A DNA stretch of 64,000 nucleotides. It comes from JAGOCV01 sp049445855. Its GTDB lineage: Bacteria; Pseudomonadota; Gammaproteobacteria; Burkholderiales; Burkholderiaceae_C. The stretch is taken from the NCBI RefSeq assembly GCF_049445855.1, contig NZ_JBMSDV010000003.1, forward strand, positions 647,572-711,571, given 5' to 3'. Within the stretch, counting starts at the first letter, position 1, and the number at the start of each line of letters is the position of its first letter. Both the position numbers and the translations under genes were made by a program. Of this stretch, positions 50,804 through 60,380 are shown piece by piece. The notes under the pieces are model-generated. The model made no database searches. It saw only the letters and a list, made by a program, of their open reading frames with translations, and was not told where the DNA came from.

Positions 50804-51538
50804 CTACATGGCAAGCGCCAGGTTGCGCCGCGCCGTGGATTCGTTCATTTCACGGAAGTGGGCCGTGCTGTAGATGTAGTCCCGTGAGAGGAAGTCTTTC
50901 AAGAGCGCGCGCCGCTTGTGCCTGAACAGCCAGCCCGGCACCCATCCGTACTCCTCGCGAACCTGCGATTCGTACTCCGAGAAACGCATGGGCGAAGCTG
51001 CCAGGATCGACAGGTCCACGTCCACCAGGATCTGCTGATCCTGCGTCTTCGGCATCGACGCGTGCTGCGTGGCCATGACGAGTTCGTGCACACGCTGCAG
51101 CGGCTTGCCCGAGAGACCGGCGGATTTCAGCTCGCGCACCGCCCAGTCGGCGCTCTCCAGTTCGTTGCCGGCGTGTCGTGGCTCGTACACCGCGTCATGG
51201 AACCATAGCGCCGCCTCCACTTCGCCCCCATGCTCGCAGAGGTTCAGCACGGGCTCCAGTATCTCGATGCATTCGCCCAGATGCTGCAACGTGTGGTACT
51301 TGCGATGGGGCTGGTCGTAGGCACTGAGTAGCTTCTCGAAAAGTCCGGATGCAGGGCGCGAGCCCAGCGTGCGCCAGGCGCGCTGCCATGAACGGTCGAA
51401 CAGGTGCATCTGCTCGTGGGCGGTAGGCATGCCGGTCGCAGCAAAACCTGAATGGCTCTCGTGCATGTCGGTGAGAAAAGGCCGTTGGTTTCCGGGCCCG
51501 CGCTTGTGGCAGGAGCCCGTCGGAAGGGATGCAGCCAT
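50804..51538 (-). CDS. HD-superfamily phosphohydrolase
   Basis: The 244-residue protein from ATG 51538 has GAAGG five bases upstream, though the conserved part begins only at MHLFDRSW (51409), so a shorter start at 51466, 51430 or 51409 is possible. The HD metal site is visible in RKYHTLQHL, WFHDAVYE and VDVDLSIL. The function of this family, common in proteobacteria, is not established. It is convergent with lolA and divergent from rarA. Confidence 0.82.
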   Translation of the reverse strand: MAASLPTGSCHKRGPGNQRPFLTDMHESHSGFAATGMPTAHEQMHLFDRSWQRAWRTLGSRPASGLFEKLLSAYDQPHRKYHTLQHLGECIEILEPVLNLCEHGGEVEAALWFHDAVYEPRHAGNELESADWAVRELKSAGLSGKPLQRVHELVMATQHASMPKTQDQQILVDVDLSILAASPMRFSEYESQVREEYGWVPGWLFRHKRRALLKDFLSRDYIYSTAHFREMNESTARRNLALAM

Positions 51539-51607
51539 GCTAACCTTCGCTGGCGAGGGCCGTCAATTGGCCACACGAAGCCATACGAACCCGAGCATCC
51601 CCAGTTC

Positions 51608-52924
51608 ATGACGCCACCCCGTTCCCCCGCGCAAGCTCCTGCGTCCCGGCACCAGCCGCTCGCCGAGCGCCTGCGGCCGCGCACGCTGGGCGAGGTCGTG
51701 GGCCAGCAGCAACTGCTGGGCGAGGGCATGGCGCTGCGTATCGCGTTCGAATCGGGGCAGCCGCACAGTTGCATCCTCTGGGGGCCGCCCGGTACTGGCA
51801 AGACCACCATCGCGCGGCTCATGGCCGATTCGTTCGACGCCCAGTTCATCAGCATTTCCGCGGTGCTGGGCGGCGTGAAGGAAATCCGCGAAGCCGTGGA
51901 GCTGGCCACGCAGGCGCGCGACGGCCTGCAGGCGCAGCGCACCATCGTGTTCGTCGATGAAGTGCACCGCTTCAACAAATCCCAGCAGGACGCGTTCCTG
52001 CCGCACGTCGAGTCGGGTCTGTTCACCTTCATCGGCGCGACGACGGAGAACCCGTCGTTCGAGGTCAACTCCGCGTTGCTGTCGCGCGCCGCTGTCTACG
52101 TATTGAAGCCACTGGGCGATGACGACCTGCGCGTGCTTGTTTCCAAGGCGCAAGGCATCGGCGCGGTTCCCGGTATCGAGAAGGCTGCACTCGACCGCCT
52201 CATCGCCTATGCCGACGGTGATGCGCGCCGCCTGCTCAACACGCTCGAGACGCTGGCTGTCGCGGCGACGCGCGAAAAGCTCGGGCAGATCACCGACGAA
52301 TGGCTGCTCAAGGTGCTGGGCGAGCGCATGCGCCGCTACGACAAGGGCGGCGAGCAGTTCTACGACACCATCTCTGCGCTGCACAAATCCGTGCGCGGCA
52401 GCGATCCCGACGCTGCCTTGTACTGGTTCGTGCGCATGCTCGACGGAGGCGCCGATCCGCGTTACATGGCGCGGCGAATGATCCGGATGGCCTCGGAGGA
52501 CATCGGCCTGGCCGACCCGCGTGCCCTGCGGCTTGCGCTGGATGCTGCCGAAACCTACGAGCGGCTGGGAACGCCCGAGGGCGAGCTGGCCTTGGCCCAG
52601 TGCATCGTCTATCTGGCCGTGGCGCCGAAATCGAACGCCGTCTACAAGGCGTTCAACCAGGCCAAGACCTTTGTGAAGCAGGACGGCACACGCCCCGTGC
52701 CCATGCACCTGCGCAATGCGCCGACCAAGCTCATGAAAGAGCTCGACTACGGCAAGAACTACCGGTACGCCCACGATGAAGAGGGCGGTTTTGCAGCGGG
52801 TGAGAACTACCTGCCCGAAGGCATGAATCCCCCCGGTTTCTACCAGCCCGTGGAACGGGGTCTGGAAATCCGCATCGCGGATAAGTTGCGCGAACTGCGG
52901 AAATTGAACGATCAGAACGGCTAA
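51608..52924 (+). CDS. rarA: Replication-associated recombination protein A
   Basis: From ATG 51608 the 438-residue protein has a AAA+ motor with Walker A GPPGTGKTTIA near 60, Walker B VFVDEVHRFNKSQQD near 115, and the clamp-loader-like C-terminal tetramer domain (SDPDAALYWFVRMLDGG, MASEDIGLADP). RarA acts at stalled replication forks. It is divergent from the HD gene and followed by a 207-base gap before livH. Confidence 0.95.
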   Translation: MTPPRSPAQAPASRHQPLAERLRPRTLGEVVGQQQLLGEGMALRIAFESGQPHSCILWGPPGTGKTTIARLMADSFDAQFISISAVLGGVKEIREAVELATQARDGLQAQRTIVFVDEVHRFNKSQQDAFLPHVESGLFTFIGATTENPSFEVNSALLSRAAVYVLKPLGDDDLRVLVSKAQGIGAVPGIEKAALDRLIAYADGDARRLLNTLETLAVAATREKLGQITDEWLLKVLGERMRRYDKGGEQFYDTISALHKSVRGSDPDAALYWFVRMLDGGADPRYMARRMIRMASEDIGLADPRALRLALDAAETYERLGTPEGELALAQCIVYLAVAPKSNAVYKAFNQAKTFVKQDGTRPVPMHLRNAPTKLMKELDYGKNYRYAHDEEGGFAAGENYLPEGMNPPGFYQPVERGLEIRIADKLRELRKLNDQNG

Positions 52925-52975
52925 TGCTGCGCAAAAGCCGCTCGCAGCCCCTTTCCTAGAGGGAAAACCCCGTCG

Positions 52976-53057
52976 AAACCCGCTGCAGACGCAGTGGCGG
53001 GCTTGGCTACAATCGCGTCCACGAAACCCGCCCCGGACATCAGTTGGCGGGTTTTTT
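52976..53057 (+). promoter_or_regulatory. livH leader: -10 box and two hairpins with related arms
   Basis: A TACAAT -10 (53008-53013) lies in the 207-base gap before livH, but its -35 is weak. An upstream hairpin (CCCGC-TGC...GCA-GTGGCGGG, about 52977-53001) spans the -35 region. A second hairpin, AAACCCGCC/GGCGGGTTT with six Ts (53024-53057), is an intrinsic terminator downstream of the -10. The similar CCCGC/GCGGG arms could pair alternatively, which would allow attenuation if transcription begins further upstream. Confidence 0.45.
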
Positions 53058-53131
53058 GCTAGTTGCATGGCTGGGGCCCAAAAGGCCGGGCAATGCCTGG
53101 CTGGGCCGACCCACAAGAACGGAGAGTCTTT

Positions 53132-54061
53132 ATGGAAATATTGCTGCAACAGGTCATCAACGGCCTGGTCCTCGGCAGCATGTATGCCCTGGTAGCGTTG
53201 GGCTACACCATGGTGTACGGCATCATCAACCTCATCAATTTCGCGCACGGCGAGGTGCTCATGGTGGGCGCGCTCACCAGCTGGTCGATCATCGGCCTCA
53301 TGCGCGACGCGATGCCCGGCACGCCCGGCTGGATCATCCTGATCCTGGCCACGCTGATCGCCTGCGTGGTGGCGGCGGTGCTGAACTTCACGATCGAGAA
53401 GGTGGCTTACAGGCCCTTGCGGAACAGTCCCAAACTGGCCCCGTTGATCACCGCCATCGGCATGTCGATCCTGCTGCAGACGCTGGCCATGATCATCTGG
53501 AAGCCGAACTACAAGTCCTACCCCACGCTGCTGTCCAGCGAAACCTACAACATCGGCGGCGCGGTCATCTCCCCCACGCAGATCATGATCCTGAGCGTGA
53601 CGGCGATCTCCCTCACCATCCTGATGTGGCTGGTCAACTACACCAAGCTCGGCCGCGCGATGCGCGCCACCGCCGAGAACCCGCGCGTGGCTTCACTCAT
53701 GGGCGTGAAGCCCGACATGGTCATCTCGGCCACCTTCATCATCGGCGCAGTGCTCGCCGCCATTGCCGGTGTGATGTACGCGTCCAACTACGGCACGGCC
53801 CAGCACACCATGGGCTTCCTGCCCGGGCTCAAGGCGTTCACGGCAGCCGTGTTCGGCGGCATCGGCAACCTCGCGGGTGCGGTGGTCGGCGGTGTGCTGC
53901 TGGGCCTGATCGAGGCCATCGGCTCCGGTTATCTGGGCGTGCTCACGGGCGACATCCTGGGCAGCCACTATTCGGACATCTTCGCCTTCGTCGTGCTGAT
54001 CATCATGCTCACGCTGCGTCCTTCGGGGCTGCTGGGTGAGCGCGTGGCGGACCGGGCCTGA
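53132..54061 (+). CDS. livH: Branched-chain amino acid ABC transporter permease LivH
   Basis: From ATG 53132 the 309-residue protein has about eight membrane segments and the LivH motifs ALVALGYTMVYGIINLINFAHGE near residue 20 and GVKPDMVISATFIIGA near 192. It forms half of the channel of the HAAT-type ABC transporter for branched-chain amino acids or amide-like substrates. It is the first gene of livHMGF. Confidence 0.95.
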   Translation: MEILLQQVINGLVLGSMYALVALGYTMVYGIINLINFAHGEVLMVGALTSWSIIGLMRDAMPGTPGWIILILATLIACVVAAVLNFTIEKVAYRPLRNSPKLAPLITAIGMSILLQTLAMIIWKPNYKSYPTLLSSETYNIGGAVISPTQIMILSVTAISLTILMWLVNYTKLGRAMRATAENPRVASLMGVKPDMVISATFIIGAVLAAIAGVMYASNYGTAQHTMGFLPGLKAFTAAVFGGIGNLAGAVVGGVLLGLIEAIGSGYLGVLTGDILGSHYSDIFAFVVLIIMLTLRPSGLLGERVADRA

Positions 54062-54076
54062 CCGAGGAGCGACGAC

Positions 54077-55186
54077 ATGACCGACAACATGAAGAAAACC
54101 ATCGGCTGGGTCATCGGTGGTATTGCGCTGCTGGTGCTGCCGATCATCCTGCAGGGCTTCGGCAACGCGTGGGTGCGCATCGTCGACCTGGCGCTGCTCT
54201 ATGTGCTGCTCGCCATCGGCCTGAACATCGTGGTCGGCTACGCCGGCCTGCTGGACCTGGGCTACGTGGCGTTCTATGCCATGGGCGCCTATCTGTTCGG
54301 CCTGATGGCATCGCCGCACCTCTCGGACACGTTTGCCGCATTCAAGGCCGCGTTCCCGAATGGCGTGCACGTCTCGCTGTGGTTCGTGATCCCCATGGCC
54401 GCACTGTTCGCCGGAGTGCTGGGCGTGATGCTCGGCGCGCCGACGCTCAAGCTGCGTGGCGATTACCTCGCCATCGTGACGCTGGGCTTCGGCGAAATCA
54501 TCCGCGTGTTCCTGAACAACCTGGACGCGCCGATCAACATCACCAACGGCCCCAAGGGACTGGGGCAGATCGATGCGATCACCATCTTCAGCTTCCCGTC
54601 GCTGGGCATTGCCGGCATCAACCTCGGGCGGCCGCTCGAGGTGCTGGGTTTCCGCATGTCGTCGGTCACGCTGTATTACTACCTCTTCCTCTCGATCGTG
54701 CTGGTCTCCATCCTGATCAGCTACCGCCTGCAGGTGTCGCGCATCGGCCGCGCCTGGATGGCCATCCGCGAAGACGAGATCGCCGCCAAGGCAATGGGCA
54801 TCAACACCCGCAACATGAAGCTGCTGGCCTTCGGCATGGGCGCGACGTTCGGCGGCGTGTCGGGCACGATGTTCGCAGCCTTCCAGGGTTTCGTGTCACC
54901 CGAGTCCTTCAGCCTGATGGAGTCGGTGATGATCGTCGCCATGGTGGTGCTGGGTGGCCTGGGCCACCTGCCGGGCGTGATCCTCGGGGCCGTGCTGCTT
55001 GCCGCGTTGCCCGAGGTGCTGCGCTATGTCGCCGGTCCGCTGCAGCAGATGACGGACGGCCGTCTCGATGCGTCCATCCTGCGCCAACTGCTCATCGCCC
55101 TGGCCATGATCGTCATCATGCTGTTGCGGCCCCGCGGTCTCTGGCCCGCGCCGGACCATGGCAAGTCCCTGACCACCAAGACCTGA
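54077..55186 (+). CDS. livM: Branched-chain amino acid ABC transporter permease LivM
   Basis: The 369-residue protein has the LivM pattern: LLYVLLAIGLNIVVGYAGLLDLGY near 45 and GRAWMAIREDEIAAKAMGIN near 230. It has about ten membrane segments and follows livH by 15 bases. The second permease half of the channel. Confidence 0.95.
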   Translation: MTDNMKKTIGWVIGGIALLVLPIILQGFGNAWVRIVDLALLYVLLAIGLNIVVGYAGLLDLGYVAFYAMGAYLFGLMASPHLSDTFAAFKAAFPNGVHVSLWFVIPMAALFAGVLGVMLGAPTLKLRGDYLAIVTLGFGEIIRVFLNNLDAPINITNGPKGLGQIDAITIFSFPSLGIAGINLGRPLEVLGFRMSSVTLYYYLFLSIVLVSILISYRLQVSRIGRAWMAIREDEIAAKAMGINTRNMKLLAFGMGATFGGVSGTMFAAFQGFVSPESFSLMESVMIVAMVVLGGLGHLPGVILGAVLLAALPEVLRYVAGPLQQMTDGRLDASILRQLLIALAMIVIMLLRPRGLWPAPDHGKSLTTKT

Positions 55187-55196
55187 GGACCCAGCC

Positions 55197-55967
55197 ATGG
55201 CAGACATCATCCTCAACGTCGCGGGCATCTCCAAGCGCTTCGGTGGTCTTCAGGCCCTGAGCGACGTGGGCCTCACTATCGAACGCGGTCAGGTCTATGG
55301 CCTGATCGGTCCCAACGGCGCCGGCAAGACGACGTTCTTCAACGTCATCACCGGGCTGTACACGCCCGACAGCGGCACCTTCGAACTGGCGGGCAAGCCC
55401 TACAAGCCGACCGCGGTGCACGAAGTGGCCAAGGCCGGCATTGCGCGTACCTTCCAGAACATCCGCCTCTTCGCCGACATGACGGCGCTGGAGAACGTGA
55501 TGGTCGGCCGTCACATCCGCACGAAGTCAGGCGTGTTCGGTGCCATCCTCCGCAGCCCCAAGTTCAAGGCGGAAGAAGCGGAGATCGCCAAGCGCGCGCA
55601 GGAACTGCTCGAGTACGTGGGCATCGGCAAGTACGCCGACTACAAGGCGCGTACGCTGAGCTACGGCGACCAGCGCCGCCTGGAGATCGCGCGTGCGCTC
55701 GCCACCGACCCGCAACTCATCGCGCTCGACGAACCGGCCGCCGGCATGAACGCCACCGAGAAAGTGCAACTGCGCGAACTCATCGACCGCATCCGCAAGG
55801 ACAACCGCACCATCCTGCTGATCGAGCACGACGTGAAACTGGTGATGGGGCTGTGCGACCGTGTCACGGTGCTCGACTATGGCAAGCAGATCGCGGCAGG
55901 CTCGCCCGCCGACGTGCAGAAAAACGAAAAAGTGATCGAGGCTTACCTCGGCACGGGAGGTCACTGA
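55197..55967 (+). CDS. livG: Branched-chain amino acid ABC transporter ATPase LivG
   Basis: The 256-residue ATPase has Walker A GPNGAGKT at 36-43, signature LSYGDQRRLEIARAL and Walker B LIALDEPAAGMN. LivG normally pairs with LivF. It starts 10 bases after livM. Confidence 0.96.
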   Translation: MADIILNVAGISKRFGGLQALSDVGLTIERGQVYGLIGPNGAGKTTFFNVITGLYTPDSGTFELAGKPYKPTAVHEVAKAGIARTFQNIRLFADMTALENVMVGRHIRTKSGVFGAILRSPKFKAEEAEIAKRAQELLEYVGIGKYADYKARTLSYGDQRRLEIARALATDPQLIALDEPAAGMNATEKVQLRELIDRIRKDNRTILLIEHDVKLVMGLCDRVTVLDYGKQIAAGSPADVQKNEKVIEAYLGTGGH

Positions 55968-55969
55968 CC

Positions 55970-56686
55970 ATGTCTCAAACTTTGCTGAAAGTCAGCGGCC
56001 TGAAGGTGGCCTACGGCGGCATCCAGGCCGTCAAGGGCGTGGATTTCGAAGTGCGCGAAGGTGAACTCGTCTCGCTCATCGGCTCCAACGGGGCCGGCAA
56101 GACCACCACCATGAAGGCCATCACCGGCACGCTGCCGTTCACCGAGGGCACCATCGAATACCTCGGGCAGACCATCAAGGGCAAGGGCGCGTGGGACCTG
56201 GTGCGTGGCGGTCTCGCCATGGTGCCCGAAGGCCGCGGCGTCTTCACGCGCATGACCATCGTCGAAAACCTGCAGATGGGCGCCTACATCCGCAGCGACA
56301 AGGCGGAGATCGCGGCCGACATCGACCGCGTGTTCACCACCTTCCCGCGCCTGAAGGAACGCGCCGCGCAACTTGCGGGCACGATGTCCGGCGGCGAGCA
56401 GCAGATGCTGGCCATGGGCCGTGCGCTGATGAGCCGCCCGAAGCTGCTGCTGCTCGACGAACCGTCGATGGGCCTGTCGCCGATCATGGTCGACAAGATC
56501 TTCGAGGTGGTGAAAGACGTGTCGTCGCAGGGCGTGACCATCCTGCTGGTCGAGCAGAACGCCAGCCGCGCGCTGTCCATCGCCAACCGGGGTTATGTGA
56601 TGGAGTCGGGGTTGATCTCCATGACCGGCGATGCGCAGGACATGCTGAAGGACCCGAAGGTCCGCGCAGCCTACCTCGGCGAATAA
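55970..56686 (+). CDS. livF: Branched-chain amino acid ABC transporter ATPase LivF
   Basis: From ATG 55970, two bases after livG, the 238-residue ATPase has Walker A GSNGAGKT, signature MSGGEQQMLAMGRAL and Walker B LLLLDEPSMGLSP. The longer frame upstream is a shadow of livG. No periplasmic LivK/J gene follows; the operon ends against a convergent Bug receptor, so the binding protein must come from elsewhere. Confidence 0.96.
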   Translation: MSQTLLKVSGLKVAYGGIQAVKGVDFEVREGELVSLIGSNGAGKTTTMKAITGTLPFTEGTIEYLGQTIKGKGAWDLVRGGLAMVPEGRGVFTRMTIVENLQMGAYIRSDKAEIAADIDRVFTTFPRLKERAAQLAGTMSGGEQQMLAMGRALMSRPKLLLLDEPSMGLSPIMVDKIFEVVKDVSSQGVTILLVEQNASRALSIANRGYVMESGLISMTGDAQDMLKDPKVRAAYLGE

Positions 56687-56691
56687 ATCAC

Positions 56692-57666
56692 TCAGTCGAC
56701 CTTCGCGCCGGACGCTTTCACGACCTTCTCGTACTTGGCGAGTTCGCCTTTCATGAACGCGCCGAATTCCTCGGGCGTCGTGGGCACGGGCTCGGCCATC
56801 AGACCGGCAAAGCGCGTTTTCGTTTCGGGCGTGTTGAGCGCCGCGACGAAGGCCTGGTTCAGGCGGGCGATCACGTCGCGCGGTGTCGCGGCCGGTGCGA
56901 CCAGACCCCACCATGTATCGATCGAGAAGCCCTTGAGCGTGTCGGCCACGGGCGGCGCATCCGGCAGCGCTGGGGACCTGTTGAGCGTGGTCACCGCAAT
57001 GGCCTTCAGTTTGCCCGAGCGGATGTTGGGCGCAGCGGTAGCCAGGTTGTCGAAGTTGAAATCGACCTGACCGGCCAGCAGCGCCAGTTGCGCCGGATTC
57101 CCGCCGTTGTACGGAATGTGCACCGCGAAGATGCCGGCCTGTGCCTTGAACATCTCGCCTGCGAGGTGGCCCGCGCTGCCGTTGCCGCCACTGCCGTAGT
57201 TGAGTTTGGCGGGATTGGCCTTGGCGTAGGCGATCAGATCGGCCACGGAGTGGATGTTCAGGCGCTGCGCCGTGTCGGCGTTCATCACCAGCACGTTGGG
57301 CACGCGCAGCATCTGTGTGATCGGCGCGAAGTCGGTTGCCGCGTTATAGGGCATCTTGCTGTACAGCCACGGATTCACCGCATGCGTGGCCGTGGCGGAG
57401 ATGCCGATGGTCAGCCCATCCGGAGCGGCTTTGGCCACCGCGTCCGCACCGATATTGCCGCCGGCGCCTGGCTTGTTTTCGATGATCACCGTGCCGAGTG
57501 AGTCCTTCACGCGTTCGGCCAGCACGCGGGCCGTCACGTCGATGGGGCCACCCGGGGCATACGGAACGATGAGTCGGACGACACGCTGTTGCGCGAAGGC
57601 CCAGGGGGCGGCTGCGAGGGCGGCACCGGCGGCGCCAGCCTGGAGGATTTGTCTGCGATGGGTCAT
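56692..57666 (-). CDS. Bug/TctC family periplasmic substrate-binding protein
   Basis: The 324-residue receptor has a signal peptide with cleavage near AFAQ, the mature start VVRLIVPYAPGGPIDVTAR, and the middle KPGAGGNIGADAVAKAAPDG. It carries the ordinary hydrophobic segment VPNVLVMNAD, unlike the TFDY receptors at 27035 and 28118. It is convergent with livF and has no membrane subunit next to it, so it is an orphan that probably uses a TctAB encoded elsewhere, perhaps the pair at 9287. Confidence 0.93.
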   Translation of the reverse strand: MTHRRQILQAGAAGAALAAAPWAFAQQRVVRLIVPYAPGGPIDVTARVLAERVKDSLGTVIIENKPGAGGNIGADAVAKAAPDGLTIGISATATHAVNPWLYSKMPYNAATDFAPITQMLRVPNVLVMNADTAQRLNIHSVADLIAYAKANPAKLNYGSGGNGSAGHLAGEMFKAQAGIFAVHIPYNGGNPAQLALLAGQVDFNFDNLATAAPNIRSGKLKAIAVTTLNRSPALPDAPPVADTLKGFSIDTWWGLVAPAATPRDVIARLNQAFVAALNTPETKTRFAGLMAEPVPTTPEEFGAFMKGELAKYEKVVKASGAKVD

Positions 57667-57805
57667 AGCCTGTCGATTGTGCCGCGAGAGGGCCGTCGGC
57701 CGCGCTGTGACATTCCCTTACTGCGAACTGTCCGGCAAAGCGACGGATTCCCGGGCAAGCCACCGTTCAACAGGCTCCACTACCGGGAAAACCCAAGGAA
57801 ATGCC

Positions 57806-58159
57806 ATGAACCTCCATCACACCTCCGCCCTCCGCATGCTCGCCGCCGCCTGTGTGCTCGCCAGCACCGGCGCCGCATTTGCACAAACCGCCGAGCCGGC
57901 GACCCCGCGCATCGACCAGCGCGAGCAACGCCAGGACACGCGCATCGAGAACGGCACGGCCTCCGGCCAGCTGAATGCCCGCGAAACCAACCGCCTGGAG
58001 CACCAGCAGACGCACATCGACAACATGGAGTCGCGCGCCAAGGCCGACGGACAGGTTTCCCGTCTGGAGCGCGCGCGCATCACGCGCGAGCAGAACCAGG
58101 CCAACCGCCGCATCAAGATCCAGAAGCACGATCGCCAGCGCACCGCACCTGCGTCCTGA
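57806..58159 (+). CDS. Small exported protein with two internal repeats
   Basis: From ATG 57806 (GGAAAT just upstream) the 117-residue protein has a signal peptide with cleavage after FAQ (near residue 26). The rest is very charged and helical, with two related segments: NGTASGQLNARETNRLE and KADGQVSRLERARITRE, each followed by a Gln/Asn/Arg-rich stretch ending in Ile. The DGQxS-x-x-E core resembles a short acidic-turn helix element but I recognise no family with certainty. It is probably periplasmic. Its role is unknown. Confidence 0.72.
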   Translation: MNLHHTSALRMLAAACVLASTGAAFAQTAEPATPRIDQREQRQDTRIENGTASGQLNARETNRLEHQQTHIDNMESRAKADGQVSRLERARITREQNQANRRIKIQKHDRQRTAPAS

Positions 58160-58259
58160 GCGTGGTTGCGTGAACTATTCACGGCGACTCACATGAACAA
58201 GGGATGCGCCGTGTCACTCGCCGTACCTAGACTCCGGTGGTCTTTCCACTGGAGTTCTC

Positions 58260-59342
58260 ATGGGTCTGCCTGCATCGAAGTCTTCCTTATGGCGTTGTCT
58301 GGTTGCCGGTGCAATCGCAACCCTGGCGTGTTCTGCGCAGGCCGCCTATGACCAACCCGCACTGACAGAAGCGCCCGAAATCGCGCTGCAGCAGCGCTTC
58401 CAGACGGACCTCCGGAAAGTGGAGGGTGACGCCAGCTTCTTCACACCGGTCGCGGGAGTCGCCTGGCCGTGCGAGGTCTCCCAGCTACAGCAATACCAGG
58501 CGGCGGGCTTGCAGATGGCGATTCCGGAGGAACGCGAGAAGATCCGCAAGATGAGCCGCAAGATCCTGCGCGACTCCGGCTTCGACGCGAGTCAGGCAGG
58601 CAACAGCATCCCGGCTTACAGCAACATCGTCATCCATCCCGTGCGCGCCGACTGCAAGGACGGCAAGCTCGACGGCGATGTCGAAGTCCTGGCGTCCTAT
58701 GAGACGTTGATGGAGACGGTCTCCACCATGCCGTTCAACGACAAGGCCGTGAAGATGACCAGCCGCTTTGTTTCCACCGAATCGCACCGGTCTGTGACGC
58801 GCTTCGAAGCCGGCGAATACAAAGGTCCGCGCACGTCCATCAAGCGGACGTTCAACAGGCACTCGACCACCTACGACGACGCCGCCGTGGCGAAGATGCT
58901 CTCGCACGCGCAGCCGCCGGAAGTCAAGGAGCCGAACCTGATTTTCAATTACCCGCCGGATGCAGGCCGTGGGCTGACAGGCACCTTCACCGTGACCACC
59001 ACCCCCAAGTTCAGCGCGGGGCTACTGGGCATGAGCACGAAATTCGAACGTGGCGTCAACACCAGCTTCATGGAGAACAGCACCGACGTGATGCGCATGG
59101 AGATGTACACGGGGCCCCAGCTCACGGTGGTCTCCACCACCCCGAGCCGCGACGGCAAGCCGCACGGGGAACAGGTGACCCTCAGCGAAAACTATCTCAG
59201 GAAAAACAACCTGCGCATGGACCAGATTCCCGGGATGGAGCAGGCGCGTATCGTGACCTACAAGGGACAGGAGATGATCGAGAAGCGCATGTGTTTCATC
59301 GAGGGTGAAATCGTCAAGACGGCCGTTTGCCCGAAGGATTGA
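58260..59342 (+). CDS. Exported protein of unknown function
   Basis: The 360-residue protein has a signal peptide (cleavage after AQA, near residue 28). The mature part has four Cys residues, in AWPCEVS, RADCKDG, KRMCFIE and AVCPKD, which could form two disulfides in the periplasm. It is otherwise rich in beta-type segments, including TGTFTVTTTPKFSAG and EQVTLSENYLRK. I do not recognise a family. It is followed after three bases by another exported unknown, so the two are probably a functional pair. Confidence 0.75.
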   Translation: MGLPASKSSLWRCLVAGAIATLACSAQAAYDQPALTEAPEIALQQRFQTDLRKVEGDASFFTPVAGVAWPCEVSQLQQYQAAGLQMAIPEEREKIRKMSRKILRDSGFDASQAGNSIPAYSNIVIHPVRADCKDGKLDGDVEVLASYETLMETVSTMPFNDKAVKMTSRFVSTESHRSVTRFEAGEYKGPRTSIKRTFNRHSTTYDDAAVAKMLSHAQPPEVKEPNLIFNYPPDAGRGLTGTFTVTTTPKFSAGLLGMSTKFERGVNTSFMENSTDVMRMEMYTGPQLTVVSTTPSRDGKPHGEQVTLSENYLRKNNLRMDQIPGMEQARIVTYKGQEMIEKRMCFIEGEIVKTAVCPKD

Positions 59343-59345
59343 GCG

Positions 59346-60359
59346 ATGCGAAGGAATCGTCTGGCGGCGCTGGTGCTGTCCTGCGCTGCGATGCTCCCCG
59401 GCAGTGCCGTCCACGCACTGGATGTCAACAACACGGACTTCTATCCGTGCGTGCAGGGTGACTGCCGCAACGGGTGGGGTGTGGTCAAGATGGCCGTGTT
59501 CAACATGTTCATCGAAGGAAACTGGCGCAACGGCAACACGATCCCCGGCGATAAATACCTCGTGAGCCACGCGCTGGCCCGCGACCGGAAGTACGAGCAG
59601 TACTACGGCGAGGACGGCATGCAGGATCGCGGTGCGAACATCCGTGCACTCGGCGCGCCCGGCACGTCTTTTCCCGTTTTCACGGGCACCTATTCACGCG
59701 TTGATCATCCCTTCATGCGCCAGCGCCTCGCCGTCTTCCAGGAAGGCACCTACGCGCTGGGCAACGGTATCGAGTTCCGTGGGCGCTTCGACTACCTGCC
59801 GTCACGTGGCGGTGAGGCAGGTCGCATCACCACCGGTCATTTCATTTTCTTCGGCGACAAGGTCGACACCGAGGACAACACCGTGGAGACGGGCCTGTAC
59901 GTGAGCACGACGGAAATTTCCAGCGGCGCGATGATCCGTTTCGTGAAGGCCCGCCCGGACTACATGCTGGTGCTGCAGCAGCAATACCAGAAGGAGCAGA
60001 TGCTGGCAGCCGACGACTTCGCGCAGCAGGACCGCGAGAAAAGCTGGCGCATGGCCTTCGCGATCCTGGGCGAAGTGGCGATGGGCATGGCGAATGCGCG
60101 TGCCAGCAGTGGCTTCGGCGGGGGCGGCAGCTCATCGGGCAACAAGTTCGCGATGGACATGATCGGCGGAATGATGCGCGGCGCCGCGCCGGGCGCGCCA
60201 TCGTCGGCCAACGCCGCGCCCGCAGATCCGTCCACCCGGCTCATCCAGATGGTCACCGGCGCTGCCCTGGGCAAGATGACCGGCGACAAGGCGATGGCAG
60301 ACAAGCTTTCGGCCGCCGTTGCGACCGGCATCGAGAAGGCGAACGCCGCCGGCAAGTAG
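59346..60359 (+). CDS. Exported protein of unknown function with MORN-like repeats
   Basis: The 337-residue protein has a signal peptide ending near VHAL. The N-terminal 190 residues hold several imperfect G-x-Y/W...NG-x-x-F patterns (CVQGDCRNGWG, FIEGNWRNGN, FTGTYSR, EGTYALGNGIEFRGRF) that look like MORN repeats. A Gly-rich linker (about 258-268) leads to a helical, Ala/Gly-rich C-terminus with a possible amphipathic or weak membrane helix. It is probably in the envelope. It lies three bases after the other unknown gene. The MORN comparison is a visual one. Confidence 0.72.
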   Translation: MRRNRLAALVLSCAAMLPGSAVHALDVNNTDFYPCVQGDCRNGWGVVKMAVFNMFIEGNWRNGNTIPGDKYLVSHALARDRKYEQYYGEDGMQDRGANIRALGAPGTSFPVFTGTYSRVDHPFMRQRLAVFQEGTYALGNGIEFRGRFDYLPSRGGEAGRITTGHFIFFGDKVDTEDNTVETGLYVSTTEISSGAMIRFVKARPDYMLVLQQQYQKEQMLAADDFAQQDREKSWRMAFAILGEVAMGMANARASSGFGGGGSSSGNKFAMDMIGGMMRGAAPGAPSSANAAPADPSTRLIQMVTGAALGKMTGDKAMADKLSAAVATGIEKANAAGK

Positions 60360-60380
60360 TCCGGTTTCTGAACAACGACT

